64,000 nt of DNA from Cheiracanthium punctorium (taxonomy: Eukaryota > Arthropoda > Arachnida > Araneae > Cheiracanthiidae), in NCBI GenBank assembly GCA_038373885.1, contig JAWZYV010013545.1, positions 124,001-188,000 on the forward strand, read 5' to 3'. The notes beneath the pieces were generated by a model. That model had not been told where the DNA came from. It made no database searches and worked only from the letters and a program-made list of their open reading frames with translations. This document shows, one piece after another, positions 1-14,600 of this stretch. Each line of letters opens with the position of its first letter. The first letter of the stretch is position 1. The position numbers were made by a program, and so were the translations under genes.

Positions 1-2478
1 GAAATTAATAGCTCCTAAGAGCTTGAAATAAGTGTATCATTCAACTTTCACAAGTCTTTCAAATTTTGTTTGATAGTGAAACGGAGCATTGCCTTGACTT
101 TCATTAGAAACTGACAAACATATATTTCTAGAAAAGCTCTAGCTGAGTTAGGATTTCTGCAAGTCAACTGCATTTGTTGTGTGACCACTAATATGAACTA
201 ATGTCAGTTGAAAATGAATTACATTTTCCTCACTCTAGAGACATCCCCTTAGTATTTGACGACAAGTGCCAAAATTTTCAAATTGCAGTATATCCGAAAC
301 TATTCAATTAAGAGACTTGGGATTTTTTAAATTGTGTTCTCAGTCACAAATGAACATTTTTCTGAATATAAGTGATAAGAAAGGAGGGACTGTATAAAAA
401 TTAAATTTCATATTTTAATATGCATAGAGTCCCTATTAAAAAACTGACATACCTGAAAGGTATTCTTTATTTGACGAACTTTTCTAATTGAAAGTATATT
501 TTAATCCCTTACAGTTTAAAAGATACTCACTTCAGCATCTATTTTAAATCAGCCAGTATTACTGCTGCCAATGACAACGTTTTAGATAATTATAGTAGGA
601 TACGCACACTCAATAAACAGAAAGTATATTGAAGTGCCTATTTCATAATTCTGTTATGCTACAGGAGGAAAAGATCACAAGGTAGAGAAAATGTACACAA
701 TAATAGTAGAATGACACTCAAAAATGCATTTTATTTACATTACTTAAACCCATAACATGTACGATTCAAAACAAAATTCATTTTTATATTCCTTATTATT
801 AGGGCCCTATAAAATATGCAAAAATGCAGAATTTTGCATAATTTATAATTCTCCACATAAACTATCACTTTCTGCATAACACCGTATTTTTCAGCAAACT
901 TTTCGTTTCTTAGTTTTTTTTTTTTTCCCAATATATTTTCTTCAAAAATCCTCTGTATCCCAATTTGGGACCATAAATGGGAAAGATGCCACAAAACAGT
1001 AGCGGAATTGAACATTTATTATTGTCTAGAAATGAGCATCTCCAAAAAGTGAGTACCTAAGTTTTCCCCATGGTTTGAAATTCATGAAAGCTACTTGAGT
1101 GTTTGACCCAGACCAATTGTCCAGCATGAATGTAGATGATGAACAAGTCTTCAACACTATTCCAGGATTTGATGATTCACGAGTAAGGCCACGAGTAAGG
1201 TATGTTGCTTACAAGGGGGTATGTCAAGCAATGTTCCGCTGAGAACGTAGAAAATTTTCAATTCAGAGGCGGTTTTACAGAGGTTTCCAAAACGAATACT
1301 CAAAGCAAAGCAAGTGCTCTCGGTTTTACCTAATTTTGTAGACTGTGAAATAGTAATTTCATGCTGTGGCCAAATATTTACAAAACAGAGGCAGAGTTTG
1401 AAGGAATCATCTGCTTTCAGACTATCACTTTATTTTAATAAACTTTAGTCCAAAAGTAAGACGCATTTATTTGTTTTTAATTGTAAATTAAAATATTGCT
1501 TTGCTTTTTAACGTAGTTATTTCCCTACTCATCTGCATTTTTTTCAATCAGTTTCTATAAATACTGCATAATCTCAATAAACTACCCCTTTGATGCTGCA
1601 TAACTCCGAAAAATTTTCCCGCATATCTGCCATACTTATTATATATGAAAACTTGTGGCATGTATATTTTCAGTGATATTATGTCTATACAAAGAGAAAA
1701 TATGGCATCACTTCGATTTAAGTTTGCTGTTTGTTCTTGTTCCTATCCAGTAATGAAGAAAATACTTTACAGGCATAGCTGAAAATTTGCTATTTTATTC
1801 AAAAAATTGTAAAAAATTAATAAGTTCTCTTCAAAATATTGTAAAATAAATAAATAAAAAATAATAATAAACACAGAAGAATGAGAACTTAACACATAGA
1901 GCCATATAAGTACGAGTTCTCATTCGTCTGTGGTTGCGGTAGGTGGAACTTTTTTCAGCTGATGAAGGCAAACATGTTTTGCCTAAAACGTGGGTCCTAA
2001 AAGATAAGTGCTTTTTATCTGTGTTATTTTACAAAGTTTTAACTATGTCAACAAGCATTACAGTTTTCCAGTCAGATTTTATCTTCAGAAACATAGAGTG
2101 CATAGATTGCTCACATGCAAGTGGGTTACGTTCCCAGTCAAGAACACTGGTATTTGCTATGTCACTATTTTTGATTCCATTCTTGACAAAGACATTCAGT
2201 AAATCAAATTATTGAAGAATTTCATAATCTCTCATTCTTTACTATGAAAATGTTTTTCTTGAAATTCATATGGGCAAACTTTTACAGTCTGAAGTGTTAA
2301 TGCTGTAACCTGAATATTTGTGTTCTAAAATAACTGTAAAAGTGAGCCTTCTAATTTATTTTTCTACATTAAAATTTTAATCTGTTTTTTAAAATAAAAA
2401 AATACTCAAGAAAATGCATATATATCTTAAACATAAGAATTTGATAAATATTTAACTTTTATATATTTTCTTCTGTAG
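1..2478 (+). other. NUP133 intron, partial; no exon found
   Basis: This is AT-rich sequence upstream of exon a. I searched it for a further NUP133 exon and found none. Positions 781-1640 are rich in the words TGCATAA and TTATGCA on both strands and look like an old repeat I cannot name. A stretch at 1090-1230 can be read on + as a short peptide with DDEQVFNTIPGFDDSRV but has stops on both sides and no family match that I recognise. Confidence 0.5.
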
Positions 2479-2612
2479 TGTCTGTGCAGCAATATGAAAG
2501 AGCTGCTGCCATTGCAGAAAAATATCTAGATTTTGGCATCCTTGTTCAAATTTGTGAGTTAACACAAAGTGGTGATAGAATGCAAAGATATATGTTACAG
2601 TTTGCAAATCAG
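2479..2612 (+). CDS. NUP133: NUP133 exon a
   Basis: The acceptor is ttctgtag and the donor is cag|gtattt. It contributes 44 whole codons after two bases of a split codon and contains AEKYLDF and the RYMLQFANQ end. An alternative acceptor at gtgcag (2490) would shorten it by four codons in the same frame. Confidence 0.88.
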
Positions 2613-5600
2613 GTATTTTTATGAAACTACTTAGTTTTTCTACACAAATATATCATAATGTTGTACTTTTATGATAATTCTTTTACTCTGAAATAATATT
2701 TTTTATTTTCAGAAATTTTCAGAGTTTGTTTTCAAATGGTATCTGGATAAGGGTAAGTCTTAACAAGTATAATTATTATTCTTTGGTAAGTGAACGTGGC
2801 ATAAAAATAAATTTGGAGTGGTTTTTAGTGGTCTTTTTTCTTTTAAAATACTCTGTTACAAAATAATGTATTGGGAAAACAATATATATATATCTCAATT
2901 CTTCAAACATTATTTTAACACTACAAAGCTGTATTTCTGTTCACTCTTTTCATTTTCCAGACTTGCTGCATTTATTTCCTATTTGGCATGCACAGAGTGT
3001 TATGTGGAAAGGTTTATACAACAAACCCTAGTCACCATATTTTCTATTTTATTGCAGTTTTTTTTTTTTACATATTTCATAAAATATATCCACTGTGTAG
3101 AGTCCAGTAATATGATTGAAAACTGTTTCTAGAAAACTCAGTATTTTAAAATTCCATTTATTAACTTAGAAATTACTTTTTGTTGATATTCGCTCAACAA
3201 AAATCAATAATCAATAAAGACTATAAGTTGCACTAGTATTATAATTATGTATTATCCCGCTGGTTTACCAAAACAAGTGATATCACATCAAGAAAATATT
3301 AGATAGCTTAAGTGAACTATGCTGTTCATTGAACTGGATTATTCAGAACTAGTGCTCTTTATGTGATGAGTGCCTCTTTCTATCATTGAAAATAAATTTT
3401 GGAAATATGATAAAGTAACCGATAAAATAAAAAGTGTAGAGAATTGTAACACGAAAATAATTGGAATTGCAAATAATATGATTGTTTTAGAAAAGAAAGT
3501 GAAATTAGAGATTTCAATTAATCACAGTAAAATTATTGTTGATTTTGGTTTTTTTTTGGGGGGGGGGGGGATAATGATACCTGTTTGTCGTATGATGCAA
3601 TTTTAGGTGCATTTTTTTTTTTTTCTTCTCCGAAACATAAAATTGATTTTGAACAGAACACTGTTTCTAGATAACTTGAAAATACTTGTTAGGAAAATGG
3701 TCCAAAAGGTCAGAATGTTAATTGTATTAGTGATATTAATGAAACTGGCTATACTATTCAGTAACATGTTATTCCACCATTATCTGAATTAATTATTGCT
3801 GTTACCACTAAAAATAATGTAAAGCTTTCAGACATGGTTTTAATACAGCCTCATAAACATTCCCTTTCACATAATTATGTTGTCTCAAATTCTATAAATG
3901 ATGGTAACAACAAAGCTTTTTATCGTGTAAAAGTTGCACATTTTTTTAACACTCCTGCGTATGTTCACGGTAACAAGTACGAATGTAGCTTGGTGCAGAA
4001 GTAAATAAGTATATTAAGAAATAATGTAGCCAGCACCAATAGTTTAAGAATCTTATGTTGTCATCAGTGCTAGAATGAGAGTGCAAAAAATTGCTCAGTA
4101 TGAATAGAAAAGACTGTGATTGAGACGAGTGGTTTTCGTGAGCCAGTGAGAGAGCAGAGATCACAAGAGGTGTTTCAGAGAGCCAATAAGGAAGCAGGAA
4201 TTTAAGGTGAGTTAGAACAGAGGGTTTTCCAACATGTCAAAAGAAGGGGGACAGCAAATTCAACATTACCAAGAGTATTTGTTTTTGTGGATGTATAAAG
4301 CTTCAAGAAAATCTAACTCATGGGGGAGCCATGGGGGGAGAACAGGGTTTGCAAATAAGTTTAGCTGAGCTAAAGTCAAAAGAATGGTTAGTGTCGCAAC
4401 AATGATTCTCTATGGCAGACTTATTTGTTTCGTGTCTTTTTACGGGGGCTATATGTTCATTTATCTTGATCGATATAGGATAAGCCACACTGACAGTTCC
4501 TTTTCTATTTATACTGAAGAATTTTTTGCCTTCTCACTCTAGCACTGACGGCATCATGTAAGCATGTTGAAACTGGTATGCTAAGATTCTTCAATTATTG
4601 GTGCTGGCTACGTTGTTTTTTAAATACTTAGTTACCATTGAATCAGTATTAAGTATTAATAATGATTCTGAGGCAGAGGTAAACATAGTTGATGAATTTT
4701 TTGATGATTGTGAATTGTTGATGGGGAGAATTTGATTTAAGTCATTTAACTGAGACACAACGTGAGAAATTAATGCAATGGTGAGAAATTATCTAGATGT
4801 TACCTGGTTGTACCATTATGGTTTTTTCCCCGATTCGCACATATGTAAGATAGTTGTTCACTATCTTACATATGTGCGTGTATCTTACGTATGTGCAGCT
4901 GTTTCTGGATCAATGAAGTTGTATTTGTAGTTAACTTTTTAAAATGTTGAAAGTTAGCAGGTTCCAATTTAGTAGTTTTATATCCTTCTAGGAATTGCAG
5001 AAGATGATAAATTAATGACACAAGACTGCAAAACAAAAATAAAATTGGAAAAACCATTAGAAAGCACTTTTTGTTTCAGGCAAAAATTTATCATTTAATG
5101 ATTTAAAAAACATGCTGTTACTCAGAATATGATCAGTAGTTCAGGAACAAACTAATTCTGTTGAACAGTTCATTAAAAAGAACTGTATGAACCAGTTCTT
5201 ATTATGATTGGCAAGAATGTGATGAAAAAATAATTAGGCATTAATGACAGATGGTATATATTTAACTATGTAAGTACTTAACCCATTTGTGCCTGGATAT
5301 TTTTGCGACTTTCTTCGATTTTTACTGATAACAGAAATAATAGATAAATTTCTGATGTCAACTTCTTGAACAAGGGATGATTTCTTTTAAAATCCTTATG
5401 CATAAAAATCGATATATCAATATCCTACTTAATCATGTTAAAATATTTTGTAGAGTTGAGGCTCAATACTCATGAATAAAGGCTAGGAAAAGTAAATAAC
5501 GTTTTCGACTAATAGCGAAAATGCCGTCCCAAAAAAGGGACGCTAGGCATAAATGGGTTAAAATAAATAAAAACTTTAAAAAAAAACATACATAAAATGT

Positions 5601-8600
5601 TACTTTTCACAAAGTTTTTATTTATTTTATCGTTTAACACCAGTATTTTGAGTGTTTTTTCCGTATGTAAGTACTTATATTAATCGGTGAAATTCCTTCA
5701 GAGTTCACACTTAAAAACAGTTTGCATCGAATTTATGAAAATGTAAAGGGAAGCTGTATGTTGTGTGTGATGGTATGATGATGGTTTTAATTCATAATAA
5801 CAGTGTTTAGTTAACTGATGCAAGTATTCATTTATCTGTCTGCCAATAATTAACAGGTTGGGTCAGCTTCCTTGTTCTTGAAGAACTCATTAAAATCAAT
5901 GGAAAGCTTTTGTGTCAGGTGTCCCTTATGCCCACTGGCAAGCATTATTTCCTGATTGCATCAGATGTCTGATCTGAATAAAGGAAATTCACTCCAGCGA
6001 ATTTGATGGGCCATCTGTCAGTGGGTCTAACTTACACATTGTTATCTAACTCATGAAATACTTTTGGGTAAAGCCCTGTTATATAAAGGATAATCTCTAT
6101 TTACACACTTATGAAGAACTAATTCAGTGCATCATGCATTCAGTATAAAATGAAGTTTAGACAAATCTTTTATAGTGTTGTTTTGAATATTGCACTTTAA
6201 AGAACTGTATTTTTAAGTGTAATAATCTTTATTTATGCAGGTCAAAGAGGAAAGATATTTGAGAGAAATTTTGGACCAAAAGAAGAATTGGGGAATTTTC
6301 TTCAGGCTCATGATAATTTAAAGTGGCTCTATTATATACAAGAAGAACAATATGAATCTGCTTATGTCACTTTAAAAGAACTAGCACTAAAAGAAACACA
6401 GTATTTAAATAGAAAAAAAGTATGTTATTTTATATAACTTCTTTTTTTCAGGAAGTTAAATGAAAATTAATTTGTTTTTGTTAATATTATTGAAATTTTC
6501 AGTGTCTTTAATGCCAGATTTGCTTTATCTATCCTGATTCAATAACATTATATGTATGTACAGACGAACAAAAGCAGAATTAACAAAAAACTTAAAGAAC
6601 TACTAAAATTGTAACTTAAATACTGCAGCTTGAAAAATTGTAGTCAATATATCAAGGAATGTCAAAAGTTGCACTCTGGTCCAAATCAACATATAGACAC
6701 CAGGCATGTACTTTAGCACTCTCACTTCCCTTTTACATATGTTGCTTAAACCGTCAGGCTTTCATGAGTGCACTTTATTCAGTGTGAGACATCTGCAACA
6801 CAATTCTTCAATAACATGCTATAACATACTAAAACTAAAATTGTGGGAAAAACCACTTTTGTAATAGAACTTAGTGTTTTATTTAGAAATATTACTTTAA
6901 AGTGCATATGTTGTTGCAAGTACAAAAGTCTGATAAGCTGTCTAATTAGAATATTGCTAAAAACTTTTTTTATGGATGTAAGACAACCAGTGAGACAACA
7001 CAATTGCCTCAAAATTGAAATCATTCCGTTTATCCTAAACATCAATGACAGTTGAATTATTTAATACTCATAATTTGAGATAGAGTGTGTGTATATATAT
7101 ATATATATATTCAAGATCAAGTGTACATATATATATATTCAAGATCAAGTGTATATATATATATATATATAACTAACAAGTAAAACACAAAACATACTAC
7201 AAATAAGACATATCTCGCATAAAAGTAACAGCTATTATCAAGAATTAGAAACCAGATTTTGAATCCAAATAAAGTGCAAGAGTTATTGTGATAATATATA
7301 TATATATATATAATTAATAAATTAATTTTAATATTAAGTGACTAGAAGTATTCGAGCATCTAAGCATCTGTATTTTTATCATCTAGCCAGGGCAAATGCT
7401 TTTGCATCCTGTGGCCCATTATCTCAAATGCATGGGTGGGTATTGCAGGCCTTGGCACTTACGACTGTTGTGCTGACAGTTTAGTTTTATAAGTGCTTTA
7501 AAAAAACATGCATTTGATGTTCAATAATTAGAATTAAATTTTGCAATTAAAATAGTGTGGAATAATTCATTACAGTATGAATCTATTACTATAATAACGC
7601 TTTCCTTATTAAATTGGATAGTAATTATTTGAAAAGTTCTTCTTTTTTTGTTGTTGTTCCCGGGAAAAGAAAATTTTTTAGTAATTTTTAGCACAAAAAT
7701 TATCATGCAAAATTATTGAGATTGTCTAATCCTACTTATTTATCTTCATGTTATCTTTTTAGTTTATTGTTATAATGCATAATTTTGGCAGTCCTATTTG
7801 AATCCATGCAGTAATGTCACCAGTTGCAATTTAAAGTTAGTAGCAATATACTGGGTTGCTTTTCAATAAAGGGGAAAATTAGATAGTAAAATTTGAATTT
7901 CAAAATTGAAGTACCATGTAAATGCTTCAAAAATAATTTTATGTCTTCTATCAGCAATTTATAAAATTATTATTTTTTTAATTTTTACTTATATTTATTT
8001 TTTCATCATTAACCCTTCCATTCCCTTGGCTTCAAATCATTCAGGGAAATGATGATTTTTGTGTAATTTTTTCTAAAAAAGACTACAGATTGTGTTTAAA
8101 ATTTTATGCCAGTTATTAAACCTACTAGTATATTAAAAGCTTCCTTAATTTTACTATAATTACTAGCATTATACCCATTCTTGACACAAGAAGCAAATAT
8201 TTTCCTAACATATGATCGTAACTCCCTGTAGCAAAATGAAATTTCAAGAAATAAAACTAAACTCACAGTATGAATATGTTATAAAACATATAGAGTTACA
8301 TCATAATTAAATACAAAAATAAATAAGTTTATAGAAAAATTTTAATATCACATTTTGACTGATTTTTGTAACATCCCCCCCCCCTTCTCCCAAGGGTGGG
8401 CACTTGACAATCAGTCATTCGCCACTACTGAGGCCTGAAGTATTGGCCATTTTATTATGGGGGCACCCAGTTGGCGGTCAATGTTACCACCATGAAGGTA
8501 CAGACAAGTTAACAATGAACAATCGAACCCGGACCCATTGGTGTGCCACTACACCACCTGGGCAGTATTTTGTAACATTTAAAATGAAGAATGTTTTCAG

Positions 8601-11600
8601 CTGCATTAATGCATTTAAATTCTTAAATCTAAGCAATGGTCTAAAATACCACTGATTATAATAATTGTGAATTTCTTCTTTTACTTTGTTTTTATTTTCA
8701 TTATTAATCAAAATATCTTCTGCATGGAAAAAAAAGGGGGGGGGGGACAAATTGCAGTAAGATTGTGAAAAAATTTGTATGTATTTACAGAATGGGAAGT
8801 GTTTCAAACTGTGTTTGTCTAAAAATACATTAAAATTATACTTTGTTACTAATGCATTTTAAAACACATAATGTCATTTACGATTTGAAAACTCTATGAA
8901 AATTAAGGTATCTGCCTAGGTCTAAAAAGCCATTTTTGCATACCCTCCAACTGCTACGGATTATCCGTAGTTTATACGGATAAGTAGCATGAACTACGGA
9001 GCTACGGATGGTACGAAAAAACTACGGAATTGAGCAAATGTTTACTTTTTTTATGGCATTATGCCCGCACGGAGGTGCGGTTTGCAACCCTAGCTGCTTT
9101 GTTGTGAGTCAACACTCCTGTGTGTCGGCGCTGATCGTGAAAGAAGTAGAGATGGCCAATGATTCGATGAGTCGAATCAGTGATTCGAATCTTGGTACTG
9201 AGTGGCTCAGTCTTTACACTCACTCTCTACTGATTCGAATCTCAAGCCCTCAAGGGAAATACATTCCAAGTGCGAAGGGAAGGAAAACTTATTTTCCCTT
9301 TGCCGTCCCAGAGATTTTCCCTTACTCTTTCAACTCTTTTCGACTCTTTACGACTCTGAGTCGATAGATGATTTGAAACAGTAAATGAGTGGGTGTGGGT
9401 GAGTTGGTCACGGAGTTGGTGCAGCAACGAATCTTTACTGATTCAGTGTTTCGCTCTGTTTCGGTGATTGTATACGATCGTTGAGATTCGTTAGTTTTTC
9501 GAATCTTCTATCGACTCAGAGTCGAAAGGAGCCGAAAAGACTTGAAAGGATGTTTAATTTAATTGGAGGTTTTTTTTCGAATCTTCTATCGATTCAGAGT
9601 CGAAAAGAGTTGAAAGGATGTTTCATTTAATTGTTTATTTTTCGAATCTTTGGTGTTTCATTTCTTGGTTGGTGGTCGGATTTAGAGTTTTAAGAAAATT
9701 CAAGTATCAGAGCTATTTATAATAATGATATTTTATACAATCGGAAACATTTTGTCACCCCATCCAAATATTACATGCCAATTTACGCCAATGCTCGTGG
9801 AAGAGCGGGGGGAGGGGTCTCAAAGTTGTTTAAACCTTTTTCCCTCGGGGGGACTCCCTCCTTCCAACTTGTCTGGCTGATTTAATATTTGTTTAAAATT
9901 TAATGAAACATCCCTTTTCTACTTTTAACTTCAATCAATATATGTCCCCCTGCCCCCACCCTCAAAAAAAAAAAAAAAAAAAAAAAAAGGAACGTTAAGT
10001 TTACATGGTGGCGGGTTTTCATGTCAAGGGAAATAGAATGAAATAAAGTTAGGATTGTGCTTGTCACTTTTAATGAAGGATACAGGGGTGGTATTAAGCG
10101 CTCTTACAAAAGGACTTTGTAGTAAGCAAAATAACATTTCGCTTTATTGCTGCAGATTTCGTTTAACACTAGAAGTGCCAGAGCAGTCATTTTGACTGTT
10201 TTCGCCATTTTAGTTTGGATTCCTAAAAGATCCTTTACTTTAGGAAGTCATAATTTTTTGAATTCTCCTAAAAAACCTTGAAAATTATTGGCACCAAATA
10301 TGCAATGAATGAAAATAAAATTAATGAAAATATTTTTATGTATACCTAGAAGCTCCACGAGCAGTCAAATTGACTGCTAGTGAAATTGAGTTTATTCATC
10401 GTTATTTATCACAGAAAAAATCTTATCATGAAGAAACACTTCCCCTACATATCCCTTTCATTCACTATTTCTCTAATCCATGAAATAATTGTAATTTTCC
10501 GCCCCCTTCCCCAGCCCCCCCCCTCTTTCCGCTCCTGTTTTTGTTCACCCCTTTCGTGATTACAGAAACATTTTATCTATTTCCTTTCACTGCCTACCAA
10601 GCTAACCTTTTCGCACTTTCAAGAATTTCTCCCCATATGCCATAATGTAAAAGAAATCTTTGTCGTAGCCCTGTAGAAAAACTTAAGTCCTATACACATC
10701 AAAATCAATACCGGTCTTACGATGGTTATTTATAACATATATACATATTTGAGCTCAATCGAATGCCCCGTTTAGTAGCTATCATGTTCAATCACATACA
10801 CGCATACATACATACATCTCGTAAAAATAGAATAAATGAATTCAGAAGACCTCAAAACGTGTCAATACACCAAAATCTCGAAGTCGAATTTTTTCATGAT
10901 TACAATACTTTCCTTACATGGTACATGTTCGGAAAGTAAAAATGTACAGAAACAGAGCAGCTTTAAACAACGAAGCGAACTGGTCAATAGCTTTAGAAGA
11001 GCTTGATGCTTTTATTGCTATTATTTATGCTAGATGAGCATATGGTTGCAATAATATGTATTACGATTTTCTGTGGAACAATACTTGGGATCCTCCTTTT
11101 TTTTTAAAGAAACAATGTCCCGCAATCGTTTTCGAGATATCATGAAAAATCTAAGATTTGATTTGAAGTCAAACAGGAGTTAACGTTTAGAAACTGATAA
11201 GTTTGCTATGTTTTCAGACATCTGGAACACATTTATAGAAAACTGCGCTCTTCCTTATAACACAGGAGAAAATCTGGTGGTTGATGAACAACTATTTCCA
11301 TCCATTTCCATCCTAAGTTAGATGCAAGTTAATTCAATGTATGCCGAATAAACCAGATAAATTTGGTATAAAATTTTGGATGCTAGTTGATGTTGACTCT
11401 AAGTTTATGTGAAATGCTTTTCCATATCTTGGAAAGGATGACGCAAGAAATGAAAATGAAAGCTTTCCTGAAAATATAGTAATGCGCCTTCTGAGCCCTT
11501 ATCTGAATACAGGTAGAAATGTGACAGCGGACAACTATTTTTCCTCGCTTTCATAGCTAAAAAACTTAAAATGAAGAATACAAGTTTTGTGGGGACAGTA

Positions 11601-14600
11601 AGAAGACATAGAAAAGAAATTCCGCATGAGATCAGGAAATCAAAAACCCAGCTTCACGAAACAGTTTTACTGAAAAATGGAGACACTACACTGACAGTCT
11701 ATCAGGGTAAAAAGAATAAAATTGACCTGCTTGTATACAGATGTAAATGTAGAGTCATAAACTGTGAAAAAACTTCCAGCAACAGTAGAATTCTACAACA
11801 AAACCAAATGTGGAGTTGACATTATTGACCAAATGACACGTAAATATTCTGTGCGGACTGCTTCCCGTAGATGCCCCGTGCATATTTTCTATAATATGCT
11901 GGATTTGGCAGGAACTAATGCCTGCATTATCTACCGAGAAACGAGTAGTAAGTCTATAACAAGACATAACTTTCTTTTTCAATTGGCAGAAGAATTGAGA
12001 GCGAGTCTTTTGAAGAAAAAGGCAAGTGCACAACTGCCCTCGGGAGTTTTCGAACACTAACAAAACTCTCAAAAAAGAGACGTCAGTGCCAAATTGGATT
12101 TTGTAAGAACAACAAAACAAAAGATATGTGCCAGAAATGTTCACATTTCATATATGGTAAATGCACTTCCAGCATTGAAAAAATTCTAAATGTAAAAATT
12201 GCGAATAGCATTAAAATGAGTTTTAATAAAAAGTAAGTAAAAATATTTTTTGTAGCATGTATTTTAGTAAAAATTAACATTTTATTCTTTAAAAAAGCTT
12301 TTTAAAATACCATGAACTTTTTGTACTTAAATAAATGTACAAAATTCTTTGAGCAGTCAATTTGACTGCTGCTGGCGCTTCTAGGTAAGAAGAAAGTGCG
12401 GCGCTTCTAGTGTTAAGATATTTTTTTTTACCTTGTTTTTCGTTTAAGGGGAATGATTTTATTTTCTTTCGTAATTCAGAGAAATACAAAATAGGGTCTA
12501 AAGCAGTGGCGTAGTTAGTGTTTTGACAGTGGCGTAGCCAGGATTTTATTTCGGGGTGGGCTGGGTATCAAATTTAAAGATAAAGTTCAATTGTAAGCTA
12601 AGTAAAGGGTCCCATTTTCTTTAGGGGGGGGCAGCAGCCCCTCAGTAGGACTGGGCCAAAAATCGATAAATATACACATATCGGTTTTATTTCAACATCA
12701 AATATCCGATATTCCCATTTTCATTTCAGTGAAATCTCGAATTCGATAAAGGTTAAAAATACAAGCTGGTCAGGGGCGTAGCCAGAAATTTTTCATGGGG
12801 GGGGGGGGGGGGTATGACTACTGCAACTCATATATATGTATACGTGTGTGTGATAATGTAGTGAAGAATATACATTTTGTATGGCAAAAAATTCCTCATG
12901 GGGGGGTTATGACCCCCCTAACCCCCCCCCCCTTGGCTACGCCTCTGAAGCCGGCGATAAGAAAATCCTGAGATCAATACCAGCTTGTGATGCTTTTGCT
13001 ACTGCTTTCTCTCCGTTGATGACGATGCCGGATCGCGGAAAAAACAGCTCCATGGTTTATTAGTCTAATTACCATAATTAATTAACGTATATCTCGGAAA
13101 CTATCCACCGGAGCGCGTTTTTATTGATTCTCGACCCCCCCCCCCCCCTAGACTCAACACCCCACCGATACTTAAAATTTCGAATGCTTTGACACCAAAC
13201 TTAACCTTTTAATCTTACAGGCCCAGGGGGTCATACGAAGCTCCCCTATATTTTCAATTTGGGCATTTTAAACACTAGCCTCCTCCGGCGGCATCTCCAA
13301 AGTCTGGAAACCATACCAGAGCCAATTTCTACATGTTTGCAGTCCTTTTAAGCCTCAATCATGGTTAATTAGTCTAATTACCATAATTAATTAACGTATA
13401 TCTCGGAAACTATCCATCGGAGCGCGTTTTTATTGATTCTCGACCCCCCCCTAGACGTACACCCCCATCGATACATAAAATTTCGAATACTTTGACACCA
13501 AACTTAACTTTGTAATCTTACAGGCCCAGGGGGTCATACAAAGCTCCCCTGTATTTTCATTTCGGGCAGTTTAAACACTAGTTTTACTCGAGCAAGGAGA
13601 GAGAGATGCTAGCTGCCCGAGAACTCAGCGGAGAAGAAACCCGATGAATGGGTGAAGGGTGTTTAAATAGTACGGCTTTCGGCACAGAGAGAGGAAAAAT
13701 TTCTTTAGTTGTTTTATTGATTCAAGATTCGAATCACTGATTCGAATCATCGAAGTAGTGAGTGAGTTGAGATTCGAATCAGTAAAATGAGTCGAACCGC
13801 CCATCTCTAGAAAGAAGGGAATTCAACATTCTCCCTCGGCGCCGGCAGCCGTGAGCGAACTTGTGGTGTGTGTGGGAGGGGGGGGGGGGGATGCCGTTAG
13901 CTGCTCCTCCTCTTGTTACGTCACGTCTCCTCTCGCATTTCCCGCCACCCTATCTTGTTCCGTCCTGTGTTTGGATGTAAGCTTAGCTCTTTTGTGGAAG
14001 GAAAGTGCAGCACACGTTGTTTTCTTTGTTCACATGGATCGTTTTTTAAAATGTGATAGTACTACTGATATTGAAAAAAACCTCTAATAATGATGTTGCA
14101 GGTGCAGGGTGTCTACCACTCTTGAAAGTCTGGTAAAAGCCGGGAAATTGGAAAATGGGTCCGGAAAGTCTGGAAAAAACCGGAAAATTGGATAATGGGT
14201 CTGGAAAATTCACGAAAAGATTCAATTTTTTTTTTACGTGTCTTTGTTTTTTCTACACTTTCTCTCTAATTGTCAGACTGGAAACCGAAAGCAGCTGCGA
14301 CGCATTTTTCGGACCGCGAAAGCATCAAGCGATGTGTTTGTATAAGGAGGGGAAAATGGGGGACTCATCAATCGTGACGTGAGGGTAAAAGACAAATTAG
14401 CTTACTTACTTGGTAACTTATGTCTTAGGACTGTGTTTCCACGAACAGTTCGTTCATTCTATCAGAAAGTGCAACTACTTCTGTTTCTCAATGGATGAAA
14501 GCTTAATCCTGTATACTTTAGTCAAAATTGATTTAAAGAAGTTGTACAAAATATGCAAATATAAAGACAAGCATTGTGCAATTTCCCTAAGTAAAATGCA

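Larger units (their letters stand above)
9147..13809. mobile_element. hAT element, interrupted, non-coding
   Basis: Both ends begin TAGAGATGG and are followed by arrays of gattcgaatc and gagtcgaa words in inverted arrangement (9160-9660 and 13690-13800). The flanking 8-bp duplications GAAAGAAG at 9139-9146 and 13810-13817 are identical. An 8-bp TSD with TAGAGATGG ends is characteristic of hAT. No hAT transposase remains. Within it lie a piggyBac copy (10167-12412), a hAT MITE (12771-12947) and a duplicated block (13050-13580); without the two mobile insertions it would be about 2.2 kb. Confidence 0.88.

Noticed and set aside
1090..1230. Possible extra NUP133 exon reading DDEQVFNTIPGFDDSRV
   Set aside because: It has no match to the Nup133 segment expected upstream of exon a and no convincing splice sites.
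8009..8060. TTAACCCTTCCATTCCC as a piggyBac MITE left end
   Set aside because: No inverted partner with TTAA was found nearby.
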